Numbered from the stretch's first letter, positions 25,039 through 34,311 are shown. The stretch: 64,000 bases of DNA from Oscillospiraceae bacterium (GCA_902801295.1 CADCHN010000005.1:20037-84036); one strand, 5' to 3'. Translations and numbers: made by a program. Notes: generated by a model from the letters alone, not told the origin.

Positions 25039-25475
25039 AAGAGCAAAACTACATAAAGCTGGAATTCCCCAGCAAAAGCACGAACGAGGGCTTTGCCCGC
25101 GCGGCAGCGGCCGCTTTTGCCGCGCAGCTCGATCCGACGATGGAGGAGCTGGGCGATATCAAAACTGCGGTGTCGGAGGCGGTCACGAACGCCATCGTTC
25201 ACGCCTATCCCGATTCGATCGGCCTTGTAGCCATGAAAATGCGCATTCTGGATGGACAAGTGCTGGAAATCTCGGTTAAGGACTGGGGCTGCGGCATTGA
25301 GGACGTGGAAAAGGCGATGCAGCCGCTTTATACGACGGGCGGCGAGGACAGAAGCGGCATGGGCTTTACCATCATCGGCAGTTTCATGGACAAGCTCCGC
25401 GTCCGTTCCACGCCAGGCAAGGGAACGACGGTCATTATGCGCCGCACGATCTGTCCGCGCATCGGTAAACGATGA
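25035..25475 (+). CDS. spoIIAB: Anti-sigma-F factor, serine kinase
   Basis: A 146-residue GHKL-fold kinase that binds sigma-F and phosphorylates SpoIIAA. The ATP-binding N box AVSEAVTNAIVHAY (near residues 43-56), the G1 box DWGCGI, and the lid/G2 region TGGEDRSGMGFTII are intact. The length is exactly that of well-studied homologues. It overlaps spoIIAA and sigF by 4 bp each (ATGA), keeping the three proteins at fixed ratios. Confidence 0.95.
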   Translation: MKEQNYIKLEFPSKSTNEGFARAAAAAFAAQLDPTMEELGDIKTAVSEAVTNAIVHAYPDSIGLVAMKMRILDGQVLEISVKDWGCGIEDVEKAMQPLYTTGGEDRSGMGFTIIGSFMDKLRVRSTPGKGTTVIMRRTICPRIGKR

Positions 25476-26179
25476 AAGAGGATATGCTGTCTGCCATTCA
25501 GGCGGCGCAGCAGGGCGACAAGGAGGCCTGCGGGCGGCTCATTGAGGAAAACAGCGGGCTCATCTGGAGCGTGGCACGGCGTTATTTTGGGCGCGGCACC
25601 GATCCGGAGGACCTGTATCAGCTCGGCTGCGTCGGTTTTCTGAAGGCGGTGGAGGGCTTTGACGAGAGTTTTGGAACACAGTTTTCCACCTATGCCGTGC
25701 CGAAAATATCCGGAGAAATCCGCCGCTTTCTGCGGGATGACGGCGCTGTCAAGGTCAGCCGCGGATTGAAGGAGCAGGCCAATCAACTGCGAGCTGTCCG
25801 TGTATCCCTCGAGCAGCGTCTGGGGCGCGAGCCGACAATCAGCGAGTTGTCGCAGGAAACCGGCGTCAGTCCGGAGGACATTGCTTTTGCCGAGACAGCG
25901 GCCGGACCGACAGAGAGTCTGCAGCGCGAGACAAACGACGACGGCTTCACGCTGGAACTGGTGCTGGGGGACTATCAGGCGGAGGAAAAGATGCTCGAGC
26001 GCGTGGCGCTGCGCGCGGCGATCGAACGTCTTCCCGAGCGCGAGCGGCAGGTCATCGCGCTGCGCTATTTTCACGGCATGACGCAGCAAAACTGCGCCAG
26101 GGTGATGCACGTGTCCCAGGTGCAGATTTCGCGCCTCGAGCGCCGCGCGGTGGAACGCCTGCGGGAGTGGATGGACTGA
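25472..26179 (+). CDS. sigF: Sporulation sigma factor SigF
   Basis: A 235-residue sigma-70 family factor for early forespore transcription. Region 2 reads DPEDLYQLGCVGFLKAVEGF then FGTQFSTYAVPKISGEIRRF (near residues 44-85). Region 3 starts at VSRGLKEQA, and region 4 is LPERERQVIALRYFHGMTQQ followed by the HTH VSQVQISRLERRAVERLR. Third gene of the spoIIA operon. The overlapping start is preceded by GCATCGGTAA, a weak ribosome-binding site, consistent with coupled translation. Confidence 0.95.
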   Translation: MKEDMLSAIQAAQQGDKEACGRLIEENSGLIWSVARRYFGRGTDPEDLYQLGCVGFLKAVEGFDESFGTQFSTYAVPKISGEIRRFLRDDGAVKVSRGLKEQANQLRAVRVSLEQRLGREPTISELSQETGVSPEDIAFAETAAGPTESLQRETNDDGFTLELVLGDYQAEEKMLERVALRAAIERLPERERQVIALRYFHGMTQQNCARVMHVSQVQISRLERRAVERLREWMD

Positions 26180-26188
26180 AAATGTGCC

Positions 26189-26217
26189 TTGTAAGGCGCG
26201 GCGAAATGTGCTACAAT
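26189..26217 (+). promoter_or_regulatory. Promoter of pcrA
   Basis: TTGTAA (26189-26194), 17-bp spacer, TACAAT (26212-26217). Its -10 ends only 7 bases before the first plausible ATG of pcrA. Confidence 0.65.
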
Positions 26218-26224
26218 GCGTGCC

Positions 26225-28591
26225 ATGACGACTGAAATGGAACGACGCTTTGTCGAAGCACGCCGCGCCCTGGTGCGCAGCGATTTTAAGAATCTCAATG
26301 ACAGGCAGCTGGAAGCGGTGATGGCCACGGAGGGGCCGCTGCTGATCCTGGCCGGTGCCGGAAGCGGCAAGACCACGGTACTCATCAACCGCATTGCCAA
26401 CCTGCTCAAGTACGGGCGCGCCAGCGATAGCGAGGAGCTGCCGGAGGGCGCGGATGAGGCGATGCTCACCGCGCTGGAAGCGGGCGGCGAAGAAGGCCTG
26501 GCCGCGGCGCGCCTGTACCCCGTGGAACCCTGGCGAATCCTCGCGATCACCTTTACGAACAAGGCCGCCGGAGAGCTCAAGGAGCGCCTGGAGCGCATGC
26601 TGGGAGAGGACGCCAACGATATTTGGGCCTGTACCTTCCACTCCGCCTGCGTCCGCATCCTGCGGCGGGACGCCGAACGTCTCGGCTTTCCGTCCAACTT
26701 CACGATCTACGACACATCGGACAGCACGAGCCTTGTCAAACACATCACCAAGGATCAGAACCTCGACGAAAAGAGCTTTGCGCCGCGGATGCTGCTCGGT
26801 GAAATCAGCCGCGCCAAGGACGCGCAGATCGGCGCGGCGGAATATCTGCGTCAGGCAAAAGCCAGCGGTGATATCCGCCGCATCCGCATCGGCGAAGTTT
26901 ACTCGGAGTACATGCGCCGGATGTTTGCCGCCGGGGCAATGGATTTTGACGATCTGATTTCCTTTACGGTAAAGCTCCTGCAGGAGAACGAAGAGGTGCG
27001 CAGCTACTGGCAGCGCCGCTTCCGATATGTACTGATCGACGAGTATCAGGACACCAACCACCTGCAGTATCTTCTGTCCTCGCTTCTCGCGGGCGGTTAT
27101 GGGAATATTTGCGTGGTCGGCGACGACGACCAGAGCATCTATAAGTTCCGCGGCGCGACGATCGAGAATATTCTCTCCTTCGAGAGCGAATATAAAAACT
27201 GCCGCGTCATCCGTCTGGAGCAGAATTACCGCAGCACCGGACATATTTTGGACGCGGCCAACAGCGTCATTCGCAACAATCAAGGCCGTAAAGGCAAGGA
27301 GCTCTGGACCAATAAGGACAATGGCAGTCCGATCAAGCTCTATGTTGCGGACAACGAACATGAGGAGGCGCAGTATGTCGCCTCAACCATTCTGGGAGAT
27401 TACAGCAAGGGCGCCAACTGGCGGGATCATGCGGTGCTGTATCGCATGAACGCCCAGTCCAACCAGCTTGAGTACGCCTTCAAGCGCAACGGCATCCCTT
27501 ACCGCATCATCGGCGGCACGCGCTTTTTCGACCGGGCTGAGGTCAAGGACGTGCTGGCCTATCTGTGTGTGATCGCGTCACCGAACGACGATCTGCGCCT
27601 TACGCGCATCATCAACAATCCGCCGCGCGGCATCGGTGCGCGCAGCGTGGAGCTGGCGCAGGAGATCGCCTACCGCGAGGGACAGAGCCTCATGGAGGTG
27701 CTGCGCCGGGCGGATCATTATTCGGAGCTTTCGCGTGCTGCGATCCGTATGCGGCAGCTGGCCGGGCTGCTTGACGAGCTGCACGAGCGCACGAAGGAAA
27801 TCCCGCCCGATCAGCTGCTGGACGAGTTGCTGGAGAAAACGGGCTACCTCCGTATGCTGGAGGAGAAAAACACCGTAGAGGACACGGCACGCGCCGAAAA
27901 CGTCCGCGAAATCAAGACCAGCATCCTCGGCTATCAGAAGGAATCCGGCGATCAGTCGCTGGAGGGCTTCTTGGCGGACGTTGCACTCTACACCGATATG
28001 GACAACTATGACAAGGACGCCGACTGTGTGGTCATGATGACGATGCACAGCGCCAAGGGATTGGAATTTCCAACGGTATTCGTCGTCGGCATGGAAGAGA
28101 CCATTTTCCCGGGCATCCGCGCCATCGGTGAACCGGAGGAGATGGAAGAGGAGCGCCGGCTTTGTTATGTGGCGATCACCCGCGCCATGAGCCAGCTCCA
28201 TCTTGTCTGCGCCAGGCAGCGCATGCTCTTCGGCCGCACAACCTCCAACCGCGTCTCCCGCTTCGTCGACGAGATCCCCGAGTCCTGTATAGAGAAGAAA
28301 AACATCCCCAAGGGCTACGGATATCACGAAAAACGGGAAGAGACTGGCTTCGCCTATCAAGCATCAGCGCCGAAAGCGCCTGTCCACGCACCCGCACCGC
28401 CGCAGAAAAAGGCTGCGCCTGCTGTCAACTTCGCTGTCGGCAATCAGGTGAAGCATAAGGCATTCGGCTCCGGACGGCTGGTCAAAATGACGCCGATGGG
28501 CGGCGATTTTCTGATTGAGGTGGACTTTGAGAAGGTCGGAATAAAAAAGCTGATGCTCCGCGTCGCCGCAATGAATATGGAAAAAATATAA
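26225..28591 (+). CDS. pcrA: UvrD/PcrA/Rep-type ATP-dependent DNA helicase
   Basis: A 788-residue superfamily 1A helicase, acting 3' to 5' in DNA repair and plasmid replication. Motif Q (LNDRQLEAV), Walker A GAGSGKTT (near 44-51), motif Ia ITFTNKAAGELKERL, Walker B LIDEYQDTN (near 272), motif III GDDDQSIYKFRGA, motif IV YRS, motif V MTMHSAKGLEFPTVFVVG and motif VI VAITRAMSQLHL are all present. The C-terminus has the PcrA tail strand VGNQVKHKAFGSGRLVKM. No Shine-Dalgarno is seen before the ATG at 26225 or the one at 26237, and the promoter is very close, so a leaderless mRNA is possible. Confidence 0.93.
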   Translation: MTTEMERRFVEARRALVRSDFKNLNDRQLEAVMATEGPLLILAGAGSGKTTVLINRIANLLKYGRASDSEELPEGADEAMLTALEAGGEEGLAAARLYPVEPWRILAITFTNKAAGELKERLERMLGEDANDIWACTFHSACVRILRRDAERLGFPSNFTIYDTSDSTSLVKHITKDQNLDEKSFAPRMLLGEISRAKDAQIGAAEYLRQAKASGDIRRIRIGEVYSEYMRRMFAAGAMDFDDLISFTVKLLQENEEVRSYWQRRFRYVLIDEYQDTNHLQYLLSSLLAGGYGNICVVGDDDQSIYKFRGATIENILSFESEYKNCRVIRLEQNYRSTGHILDAANSVIRNNQGRKGKELWTNKDNGSPIKLYVADNEHEEAQYVASTILGDYSKGANWRDHAVLYRMNAQSNQLEYAFKRNGIPYRIIGGTRFFDRAEVKDVLAYLCVIASPNDDLRLTRIINNPPRGIGARSVELAQEIAYREGQSLMEVLRRADHYSELSRAAIRMRQLAGLLDELHERTKEIPPDQLLDELLEKTGYLRMLEEKNTVEDTARAENVREIKTSILGYQKESGDQSLEGFLADVALYTDMDNYDKDADCVVMMTMHSAKGLEFPTVFVVGMEETIFPGIRAIGEPEEMEEERRLCYVAITRAMSQLHLVCARQRMLFGRTTSNRVSRFVDEIPESCIEKKNIPKGYGYHEKREETGFAYQASAPKAPVHAPAPPQKKAAPAVNFAVGNQVKHKAFGSGRLVKMTPMGGDFLIEVDFEKVGIKKLMLRVAAMNMEKI

Positions 28592-28624
28592 GCAAAGAGG
28601 CCGTTTCAAACGGCCTCTTTGCTT
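28591..28624. terminator. Bidirectional terminator between pcrA and the OYE-like gene
   Basis: AGCAAAGAGGCCGTTT and AAACGGCCTCTTTGCT form a perfect 16-bp stem around CA, placed between convergent genes. Confidence 0.85.
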
Positions 28625-30341
28625 ATAATAACTGTATTTGCGGTGCCAGACGCTCCCTGACGGCTTCTTCGTAGAGCCGCAGCGGTGCCGGCGATTGCTC
28701 TGCCAGCAGAATGGCGTCGCAGCGGATATGCTGTTCTTTTCCGCTGACGATATCCTCTGCAAAGATCGTATGCCTTCGCATCCGATTCAGACGGCAGCCG
28801 CTGAAAAGCACGCCGCCGCGCTGAGTAAAGTGATGGCGGAACCAGGCGCGGTCAGGTTCCGGTTCGTCTGGCAAGATCTCCGGCCGCTCGGTGATGAGCG
28901 CCACCTTCCGGGCCAGGCCCTCACTCAGAAGCCTCCAGGCGAGTTCACAGGCAAGTGCGTCGCTGCCAAGTACCGCGACGTGTTTTCGCTTCCATGCACC
29001 GTGCAGCGCATTTGCCGGGCTGTCAGCCGTCACAAACGGGATCTCACCCCAGCCGGGGATGTTCGGCGCGGAGATCGCTGCAGCGGAGCAGGCGAAGGCA
29101 ATGCGGTCATAGTGGCCGCGCTTGAGCAATTCAACGTCGGCTCTCGTTGCGGTATGAAGTTGGATTTTCGGTCTTTTTTCAAGCTCTCGAAGCAGATAGG
29201 CGAGAAGGTTTTGCTTCTCATACGCAGCGCGGGATGAATAGAGCGCAAGCGTTCCTCCGGGCTGTTCCTTCGCCTCAAAAAGTTCGACGCGATGCCCGGC
29301 GTCGGCCGCCCGGATTGCGTAGCACAGGCCGCGGCATCCTGCGCCGACCACGGCGATCGTTTCCTGCCCGCATGGAACATCATAGTCCGGCAGCGGCTGG
29401 GGACAGATATCCTCCACGCGGCCGGCGTCGAGCTTGTCAAACCAGGACGGATCGCTGATCCCGGCACCGTCCAAGGATATCATATCGCAGTATCCGTTTT
29501 GCAGCAGGTCTTCGGAGAGATCCGGGAACGAGAGCTTTCCGCTGGCAACGACGGCCGTCTGAATGCCGAGATAGCGGAAATGCGCTTTGACGGCGCGGGC
29601 AGCCTCCGCAAAGCAGCCGGCAGGCATCTGTGAAGATGGCTGCAGCAGCCAGGGCGTATCCGGGCCGCCAAGACCGATTTCAAACGCATTGACACCGGCT
29701 TGCGCCAAGTTCGTCAGGAGCTCAAGCTCCTCGGCCATTGAACGTACTGGCCGTTTTCCAGACGGAACAAGATCGCTTTCGTAGACGGCGGGGGAGAGCG
29801 AAACACGGGCGATAATCAGGAAGCTGTTGCCAAGTTTAGAATAAATGGTACGGACGGTCTCGATCGAGTCTGCGTCATGGCAGCGGGCGTCGAGGCAAAC
29901 ACCGTCAAAGCAGGCGGCCGCAGCCGAGGCGGCCAGCGCGGCCACATGCCGCGGCGACGCGCCGTCAAGGGAAATCTGAAGAAGAATTTTAGTCCCTCTT
30001 GCGTGGAGCTTCTCATTTAGAGAGATCCAGCGAAACATGCTCTGCGGTTCGCTGACGGTTCCGGCCCGAAGGGGACCTGTTGTCAGAACGGCTGCCTTCG
30101 AGCGTTCCAGATAAAACCGGATCGCGGCGTCATTTGGAATAAAGCTTCCGCCGATCATGGTCTGCGGCGCGATCAGACAGCGGTTGGATAACGCTGCGGT
30201 GCCGATCCGATAAGGGGAGAGAAGCGCAGAATAGGGCGCTTTTTCCGAGGTATAGCGTCCTACGGGACTGTTTTCAGTGCTCAAACCGGCGCAGATGTCG
30301 ACAATTTCGGCAATCAGAGCATCTTTTCTTGCTTTGGACAT
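28623..30341 (-). CDS. Divergent Old-Yellow-Enzyme/2,4-dienoyl-CoA reductase-like protein lacking key motifs
   Basis: A 572-residue two-domain protein. The N-terminal half starts a flavin TIM barrel (LLSPYRIGTAALSNRCLIAP is the OYE first-strand motif). The C-terminal half is an FAD/NAD-binding domain (TIAVVGAGCRGLCYAIRAAD, then FEAKEQPGGTL). However, the family's HGAHGYL-type active-site motif and the four cysteines of the [4Fe-4S] linker are absent, and the second nucleotide motif is altered to VAVLGSDALA. The ATG at 30341 follows AAGGGAG. It may be a neofunctionalised or non-catalytic paralogue. It stands alone, convergent with pcrA. Base composition matches its neighbours. Confidence 0.65.
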   Translation of the reverse strand: MSKARKDALIAEIVDICAGLSTENSPVGRYTSEKAPYSALLSPYRIGTAALSNRCLIAPQTMIGGSFIPNDAAIRFYLERSKAAVLTTGPLRAGTVSEPQSMFRWISLNEKLHARGTKILLQISLDGASPRHVAALAASAAAACFDGVCLDARCHDADSIETVRTIYSKLGNSFLIIARVSLSPAVYESDLVPSGKRPVRSMAEELELLTNLAQAGVNAFEIGLGGPDTPWLLQPSSQMPAGCFAEAARAVKAHFRYLGIQTAVVASGKLSFPDLSEDLLQNGYCDMISLDGAGISDPSWFDKLDAGRVEDICPQPLPDYDVPCGQETIAVVGAGCRGLCYAIRAADAGHRVELFEAKEQPGGTLALYSSRAAYEKQNLLAYLLRELEKRPKIQLHTATRADVELLKRGHYDRIAFACSAAAISAPNIPGWGEIPFVTADSPANALHGAWKRKHVAVLGSDALACELAWRLLSEGLARKVALITERPEILPDEPEPDRAWFRHHFTQRGGVLFSGCRLNRMRRHTIFAEDIVSGKEQHIRCDAILLAEQSPAPLRLYEEAVRERLAPQIQLL

Positions 30342-30403
30342 GGGCAGCACTCCCTTTCAGAAGCATTTTATCATTCGCTTATGCTAAGTTCAAGGCTTTC
30401 TCC

Positions 30404-30432
30404 TTGCATCCGAGGGAAAACTATGGTAACAT
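30404..30432 (+). promoter_or_regulatory. Possible promoter of prfC
   Basis: TTGCAT (30404-30409), 17-bp spacer, TAACAT (30427-30432); about 90 bases before the ATG. Confidence 0.45.
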
Positions 30433-30526
30433 ACAATGAAAAATAATGAGCGGAGAGGGGTCAGTCCCGTGTAATACCGAAGGATCTTGCGCAGAATGAA
30501 AGAATAAGATAAAGGAATTGAATACC

Positions 30527-32119
30527 ATGTCTGATATGAAAAAAGAAATCGAACGTCGCAGGACATTCGCTATTATATCTCACCCGGACGCAGGTAAAAC
30601 CACGCTGACGGAAAAATTGCTGCTGTACGGCGGAGCGATCCAACTGGCCGGCTCTGTCAAAGGCAAGGCCACGGCGCGCCATGCGGTCTCCGACTGGATG
30701 GAGCTGGAAAAGCAGCGCGGCATTTCCATCACGTCCTCGGTTATGCAGTTTGAATACGAGGGATACTGCATCAACATTCTGGACACTCCCGGACACCAGG
30801 ATTTCTCGGAGGACACCTACCGCACGCTGATGGCGGCGGACAGCGCCGTCATGGTGATCGACGCGGCCAAGGGCATCGAGCCGCAGACGAGAAAGCTCTT
30901 CAAGATCTGCGCTATGCGTCACATTCCGATCTTCACCTTTATCAACAAGCTCGACCGCGAGGCACGCAGTCCCTATGAGCTGATGGAAGAGCTGGAGCAG
31001 GAGTTCGGCATTGGCACATATCCGATGAACTGGCCCATCGGCTGCGGCCAGGAGTTCAAGGGCGTCTATGACCGTGAAAAGCAGGCGATCCTCGCGTTTA
31101 ACGAGTTCCACCGCGGCCAGAGCAAGATCCGCGCGATCGAATGCAGCCTCGAGGAAACGGACAAGCTGGATGAGCTGATCGGTGAGCGCCTGCGGAAAAG
31201 CCTCGCGGACGACATCGAACTGCTCGACGGCGCAGGCTATGAATTCGACATCGAGGAAGTGCGCAAGGGGCGGCTCAGCCCGGTGTTCTTCGGCTCCGCG
31301 CTCAATAATTTCGGCGTCGAGCCCTTCCTGGAGAGCTTCCTGCACATGACGATGCCGCCGCTGCCGCGTGTGTCGGAGGACGATATCATTGACCCCTTCG
31401 ACGAGCGCTTTTCCGCCTTCGTGTTCAAGATTCAGGCCAACATGAACAAGGCGCACCGCGACCGTATTGCCTTTATGCGCATCTGCTCCGGGCGTTTTGA
31501 GCGCGACAGGGAGTATCTGCACGTGCAGGGCGGCAAAACCCTGCGCCTGGCGCAGCCGCAGCAGTTGATGGCCTCGGAGCGCGCGATCATTGATGAGGCA
31601 TACGCCGGCGATATCATCGGCGTTTTCGACCCCGGCATTTTCTCCATCGGCGATACGATTTGCGAAAAAGGGATGAATATCCGTTTCGAGGGCATCCCCA
31701 CCTTCGCACCCGAGCATTTTGCCGCGGTGGAGCGCATCGACACGATGAAGCGCAAGCAGTTCGAGAAGGGCATCATGCAGATCGCCCAGGAGGGCGCCAT
31801 CCAGATCTTCCATGAGCCGCACACCGGCGTGGAGGAGGTCATTGTCGGCGTTGTCGGCGTGCTGCAGTTTGAGGTGCTGGAATATCGGCTGAAGAGCGAG
31901 TACGGCGTCGATATCCGCCGCCGCAGCATGCCCTATGAGCTGGTGCGCTGGGTGGAAAACGAAAACATTGATATTCCATCGCTGAATCTGACGAGCGATA
32001 CCAAATGGGTGCAGGACTTCAAGGGCAACAATTTGCTGCTCTTTACCTCCGGCTGGTGCGTCAACTGGGCGCTGCAGAAAAACGAGGGGCTGAGTCTGCG
32101 CGAATTCAACCGTGACTGA
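30527..32119 (+). CDS. prfC: Peptide chain release factor 3
   Basis: A 530-residue translational GTPase that recycles class I release factors. G1 is SHPDAGKTTL (near residues 18-27), G2 region SVKGKATARHAVSDWMELEK followed by RGISITSSVMQF, G3 DTPGHQDFSEDTYR, and G4 FINKLDREARSP; this G2 sequence is specific for RF3 rather than EF-G. The ATG at 30527 follows AAAGGA 10 bases upstream and an upstream in-frame TTG is less likely. The next gene follows 15 bp later. Confidence 0.95.
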   Translation: MSDMKKEIERRRTFAIISHPDAGKTTLTEKLLLYGGAIQLAGSVKGKATARHAVSDWMELEKQRGISITSSVMQFEYEGYCINILDTPGHQDFSEDTYRTLMAADSAVMVIDAAKGIEPQTRKLFKICAMRHIPIFTFINKLDREARSPYELMEELEQEFGIGTYPMNWPIGCGQEFKGVYDREKQAILAFNEFHRGQSKIRAIECSLEETDKLDELIGERLRKSLADDIELLDGAGYEFDIEEVRKGRLSPVFFGSALNNFGVEPFLESFLHMTMPPLPRVSEDDIIDPFDERFSAFVFKIQANMNKAHRDRIAFMRICSGRFERDREYLHVQGGKTLRLAQPQQLMASERAIIDEAYAGDIIGVFDPGIFSIGDTICEKGMNIRFEGIPTFAPEHFAAVERIDTMKRKQFEKGIMQIAQEGAIQIFHEPHTGVEEVIVGVVGVLQFEVLEYRLKSEYGVDIRRRSMPYELVRWVENENIDIPSLNLTSDTKWVQDFKGNNLLLFTSGWCVNWALQKNEGLSLREFNRD

Positions 32120-32134
32120 ACAGGAGAATGACCG

Positions 32135-32755
32135 ATGGCTGAACAGGAAAAGAAATTCATCATAGAAATCTTCCGCAAGAAAGATCCCGAGGAGCTGACG
32201 GCGGCCCTGGCCGAACCGACCGGCAAGCTGGATATCGGCAGCGCGGCGGCGCTTTCCGGCGCAGAGAGCTGTGCGCTGGCCCTGCGCGGTGCGCGCATTG
32301 CGGCTCAGCAGACGGAAATGAACGATCGTCTGGATTATATCCTCAGAAATCTGGAAAAGCTGCGTTCTTATCTTGTGTACCTCATCGACGAGGACGTCAA
32401 AGGCCGCAACATCATGAAGCGCGCCATCAAGGAAGGCGATCCTCAGAAGATCGACGCTGCCCGTCAGCCCGCCGCTGCGATCAGCGACGAAGTCATCTGC
32501 CAGATGATGAATGTGGTGGATCTTGTGGAGGAACTGATTGTCTTTGCGCCGAAGGAGAGCGCGGTGTATCTGGCCGACGCGGTGGAACTTGCCCTGAGCA
32601 CCTTCCGCTGTGCAAGAAATTACGCGGTGAGCCTGGCCGACGGCAGCAGCGATGAGACTTACTCCTTCGTTGTCCGGCGTGAAAATGAAATCCGCATGGA
32701 GACACTTCGCCCCAAAGCGGAAAAGATTTTTGCCTGGGCGCAGGAAAAGCTCTGA
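32135..32755 (+). CDS. Cyclodeaminase/cyclohydrolase-like helical protein, function uncertain
   Basis: A 206-residue, almost entirely alpha-helical protein. The stretch LRSYLVYLIDEDVKGRNIMK with the following AARQPAAAISDEVICQMMN resembles the C-terminal formiminotetrahydrofolate cyclodeaminase fold, where an L-x-D-E-D helix and a later Pro-containing helix form the core. The usual N-terminal Gly/Ala-rich GSAAALSGAESCALA segment is also present. No catalytic assignment is safe. Located 15 bp after prfC with a CAGGAGAATG-type ribosome-binding site, so it is probably co-transcribed. Alternative: an uncharacterised helical bundle. Confidence 0.5.
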   Translation: MAEQEKKFIIEIFRKKDPEELTAALAEPTGKLDIGSAAALSGAESCALALRGARIAAQQTEMNDRLDYILRNLEKLRSYLVYLIDEDVKGRNIMKRAIKEGDPQKIDAARQPAAAISDEVICQMMNVVDLVEELIVFAPKESAVYLADAVELALSTFRCARNYAVSLADGSSDETYSFVVRRENEIRMETLRPKAEKIFAWAQEKL

Positions 32756-32798
32756 GCATCCTTCACAATTCTTTATGTACGCTGCACCGGGGCGCTTC

Positions 32799-32827
32799 TT
32801 GTCAAGCGGCCCGGTGTGGTGTATAAT
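32799..32827 (+). promoter_or_regulatory. Promoter of the sirtuin/TagA/tmk operon
   Basis: TTGTCA (32799-32804), 17-bp spacer, TATAAT (32822-32827); about 34 bases of leader. Confidence 0.85.
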
Positions 32828-32867
32828 AACTTAACTATAACGTCTTATTTCCGGGGGGTGACAAAAC

Positions 32868-33584
32868 TTGGACAGCAGCATCAAACGACTGAAAGAATGG
32901 GTCGCGGAGAGCAACAACATTGTTTTCTTCGGCGGTGCAGGCGTCAGCACGGAGAGCGGAATTCCCGATTTCCGCAGTGTGGACGGCTTATATAATCAAA
33001 AGTGGAAATATCCCCCGGAGACGATTTTGAGTGCCAGCTTTTTTGAGCGCAATCCGGAAGAATATTACCGTTTCCACCGCGAAAAGCTGGTCGTCGAAAA
33101 CGTGCAGCCCAACCGCGCTCATAAACGCCTGGCCGAGTTGGAGGCGGAGGGGAAGCTGCGGTCAGTGATTACGCAGAACATTGACGGTCTCCATCAGGCC
33201 GCGGGCAGCAAGAACGTGCTCGAGCTGCACGGCAGCATCTGGCGCGCCTATTGCAGCCGCTGCCGCAAGCCATATCCGGCGGATCGCATGAACCATGGCG
33301 AGGGCGTACCCCACTGCGACTGCGGCGGCGTGATCCGCCCCGATATCGTGCTGTATGAGGAGCCGCTGGATCAGGATATCATGAGCAGGGCGGTGCATGA
33401 CATTCGTCAGGCAGATGTCCTCATCGTCGGCGGTACCTCGCTGAACGTATACCCGGCCGCAGGTTTGATCCGCTATTATCGCGGTCATAAGCTCGCTCTG
33501 GTCAACCTGAGTGAGACGCCCTACGACGGCTTCGCGGATCTTGTGATTCATGAAAAGATCGGAGAAGTCTTCAGTCAGATATGA
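32868..33584 (+). CDS. NAD-dependent protein deacylase (Sir2 family)
   Basis: A 238-residue sirtuin. The NAD-binding GGAGVSTESGIPDFRS is at about residues 22-37, the catalytic motif is TQNIDGLHQAAG with the following LELHGS (His near 121), and a zinc site is formed by CSRC and CDC pairs near residues 129-150. Sirtuins remove acyl groups from lysine using NAD. The start is a TTG with a GGGGGGTGA ribosome-binding site 6 bases upstream. It overlaps the next gene by 4 bp (ATGA). Confidence 0.93.
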   Translation: MDSSIKRLKEWVAESNNIVFFGGAGVSTESGIPDFRSVDGLYNQKWKYPPETILSASFFERNPEEYYRFHREKLVVENVQPNRAHKRLAELEAEGKLRSVITQNIDGLHQAAGSKNVLELHGSIWRAYCSRCRKPYPADRMNHGEGVPHCDCGGVIRPDIVLYEEPLDQDIMSRAVHDIRQADVLIVGGTSLNVYPAAGLIRYYRGHKLALVNLSETPYDGFADLVIHEKIGEVFSQI

Positions 33585-34309
33585 GTAAAACCGAATGCTT
33601 CGGGCTCCCTTTTGATGATGCTGAACCGGAGGAAATCGTCCAACGTGCGCTTGAACTCATCGGGAAGAAGAGCGGCGCCTATGTTGTGACGCCGAATCCC
33701 GAGATTGTTCTGTCGGCAGAACATCATTCCGCGCTGCGCCAGGCTCTTCTGGATGCGGATTTGATGATTCCGGACGGTGTCGGGCTTGTATGGGCGTCTA
33801 AAATCCTCGGCAAACCTCTGCGGCACAGACTGCCGGGTATTGATTTTGCTTCTATGTTGTTGGAGAAACTGAAAAGCAAGCAGGGGAGTGTATATCTCCT
33901 GGGGGCGAAACCCGGCGTTGCACGGGAAGCGGCGGATCATCTTTCCAGACAGTTTCCCGACCTTTGCTTTATTGGGACTCATCACGGTTATTTTTCCAAT
34001 TCGGACGAACCTTTTCTAATGGCGGAAATTCAGCGAAGCAGACCAGACCTGCTGTTTGTGTGCCTTGGCTCTCCGCGGCAGGAGCTGTGGATGGCCGCAC
34101 ATCGGTCCGAGCTTCCCGGAACGCTGATGATCGGTCTCGGCGGGGCGCTGGACGTTTTCGCCGGGAGAATACCCCGCGCGCCGTTGCGTTGGCGCAGATT
34201 TGGCCTGGAATGGCTGTACCGGCTTTTTCGGGAGCCAAAACGAATCAAACGTATGATTCGTCTGCCCGGCATACTCCGGGCGGCGATTAGAGAAAGAGGC
34301 AGAAGCTGA
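33581..34309 (+). CDS. WecG/TagA/CpsF family glycosyltransferase (GT26)
   Basis: A 242-residue GT26 glycosyltransferase, related to the ManNAc transferase TagA of wall teichoic acid synthesis. Motifs are VVTPNPEIVLSAEHH (near residues 35-49), LMIPDGVGLVWASKILG (near 61-77), RLPGIDFA and the later FVCLGSPRQELWMA near 153-166. The C-terminus is basic and amphipathic (RWRRFGLEWLYRLFREPKR), as in peripheral membrane members. It is joined to the sirtuin gene by ATGA and is followed 2 bp later by tmk. The acceptor is unknown. Confidence 0.9.
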   Translation: MSKTECFGLPFDDAEPEEIVQRALELIGKKSGAYVVTPNPEIVLSAEHHSALRQALLDADLMIPDGVGLVWASKILGKPLRHRLPGIDFASMLLEKLKSKQGSVYLLGAKPGVAREAADHLSRQFPDLCFIGTHHGYFSNSDEPFLMAEIQRSRPDLLFVCLGSPRQELWMAAHRSELPGTLMIGLGGALDVFAGRIPRAPLRWRRFGLEWLYRLFREPKRIKRMIRLPGILRAAIRERGRS

Positions 34310-34311
34310 AT

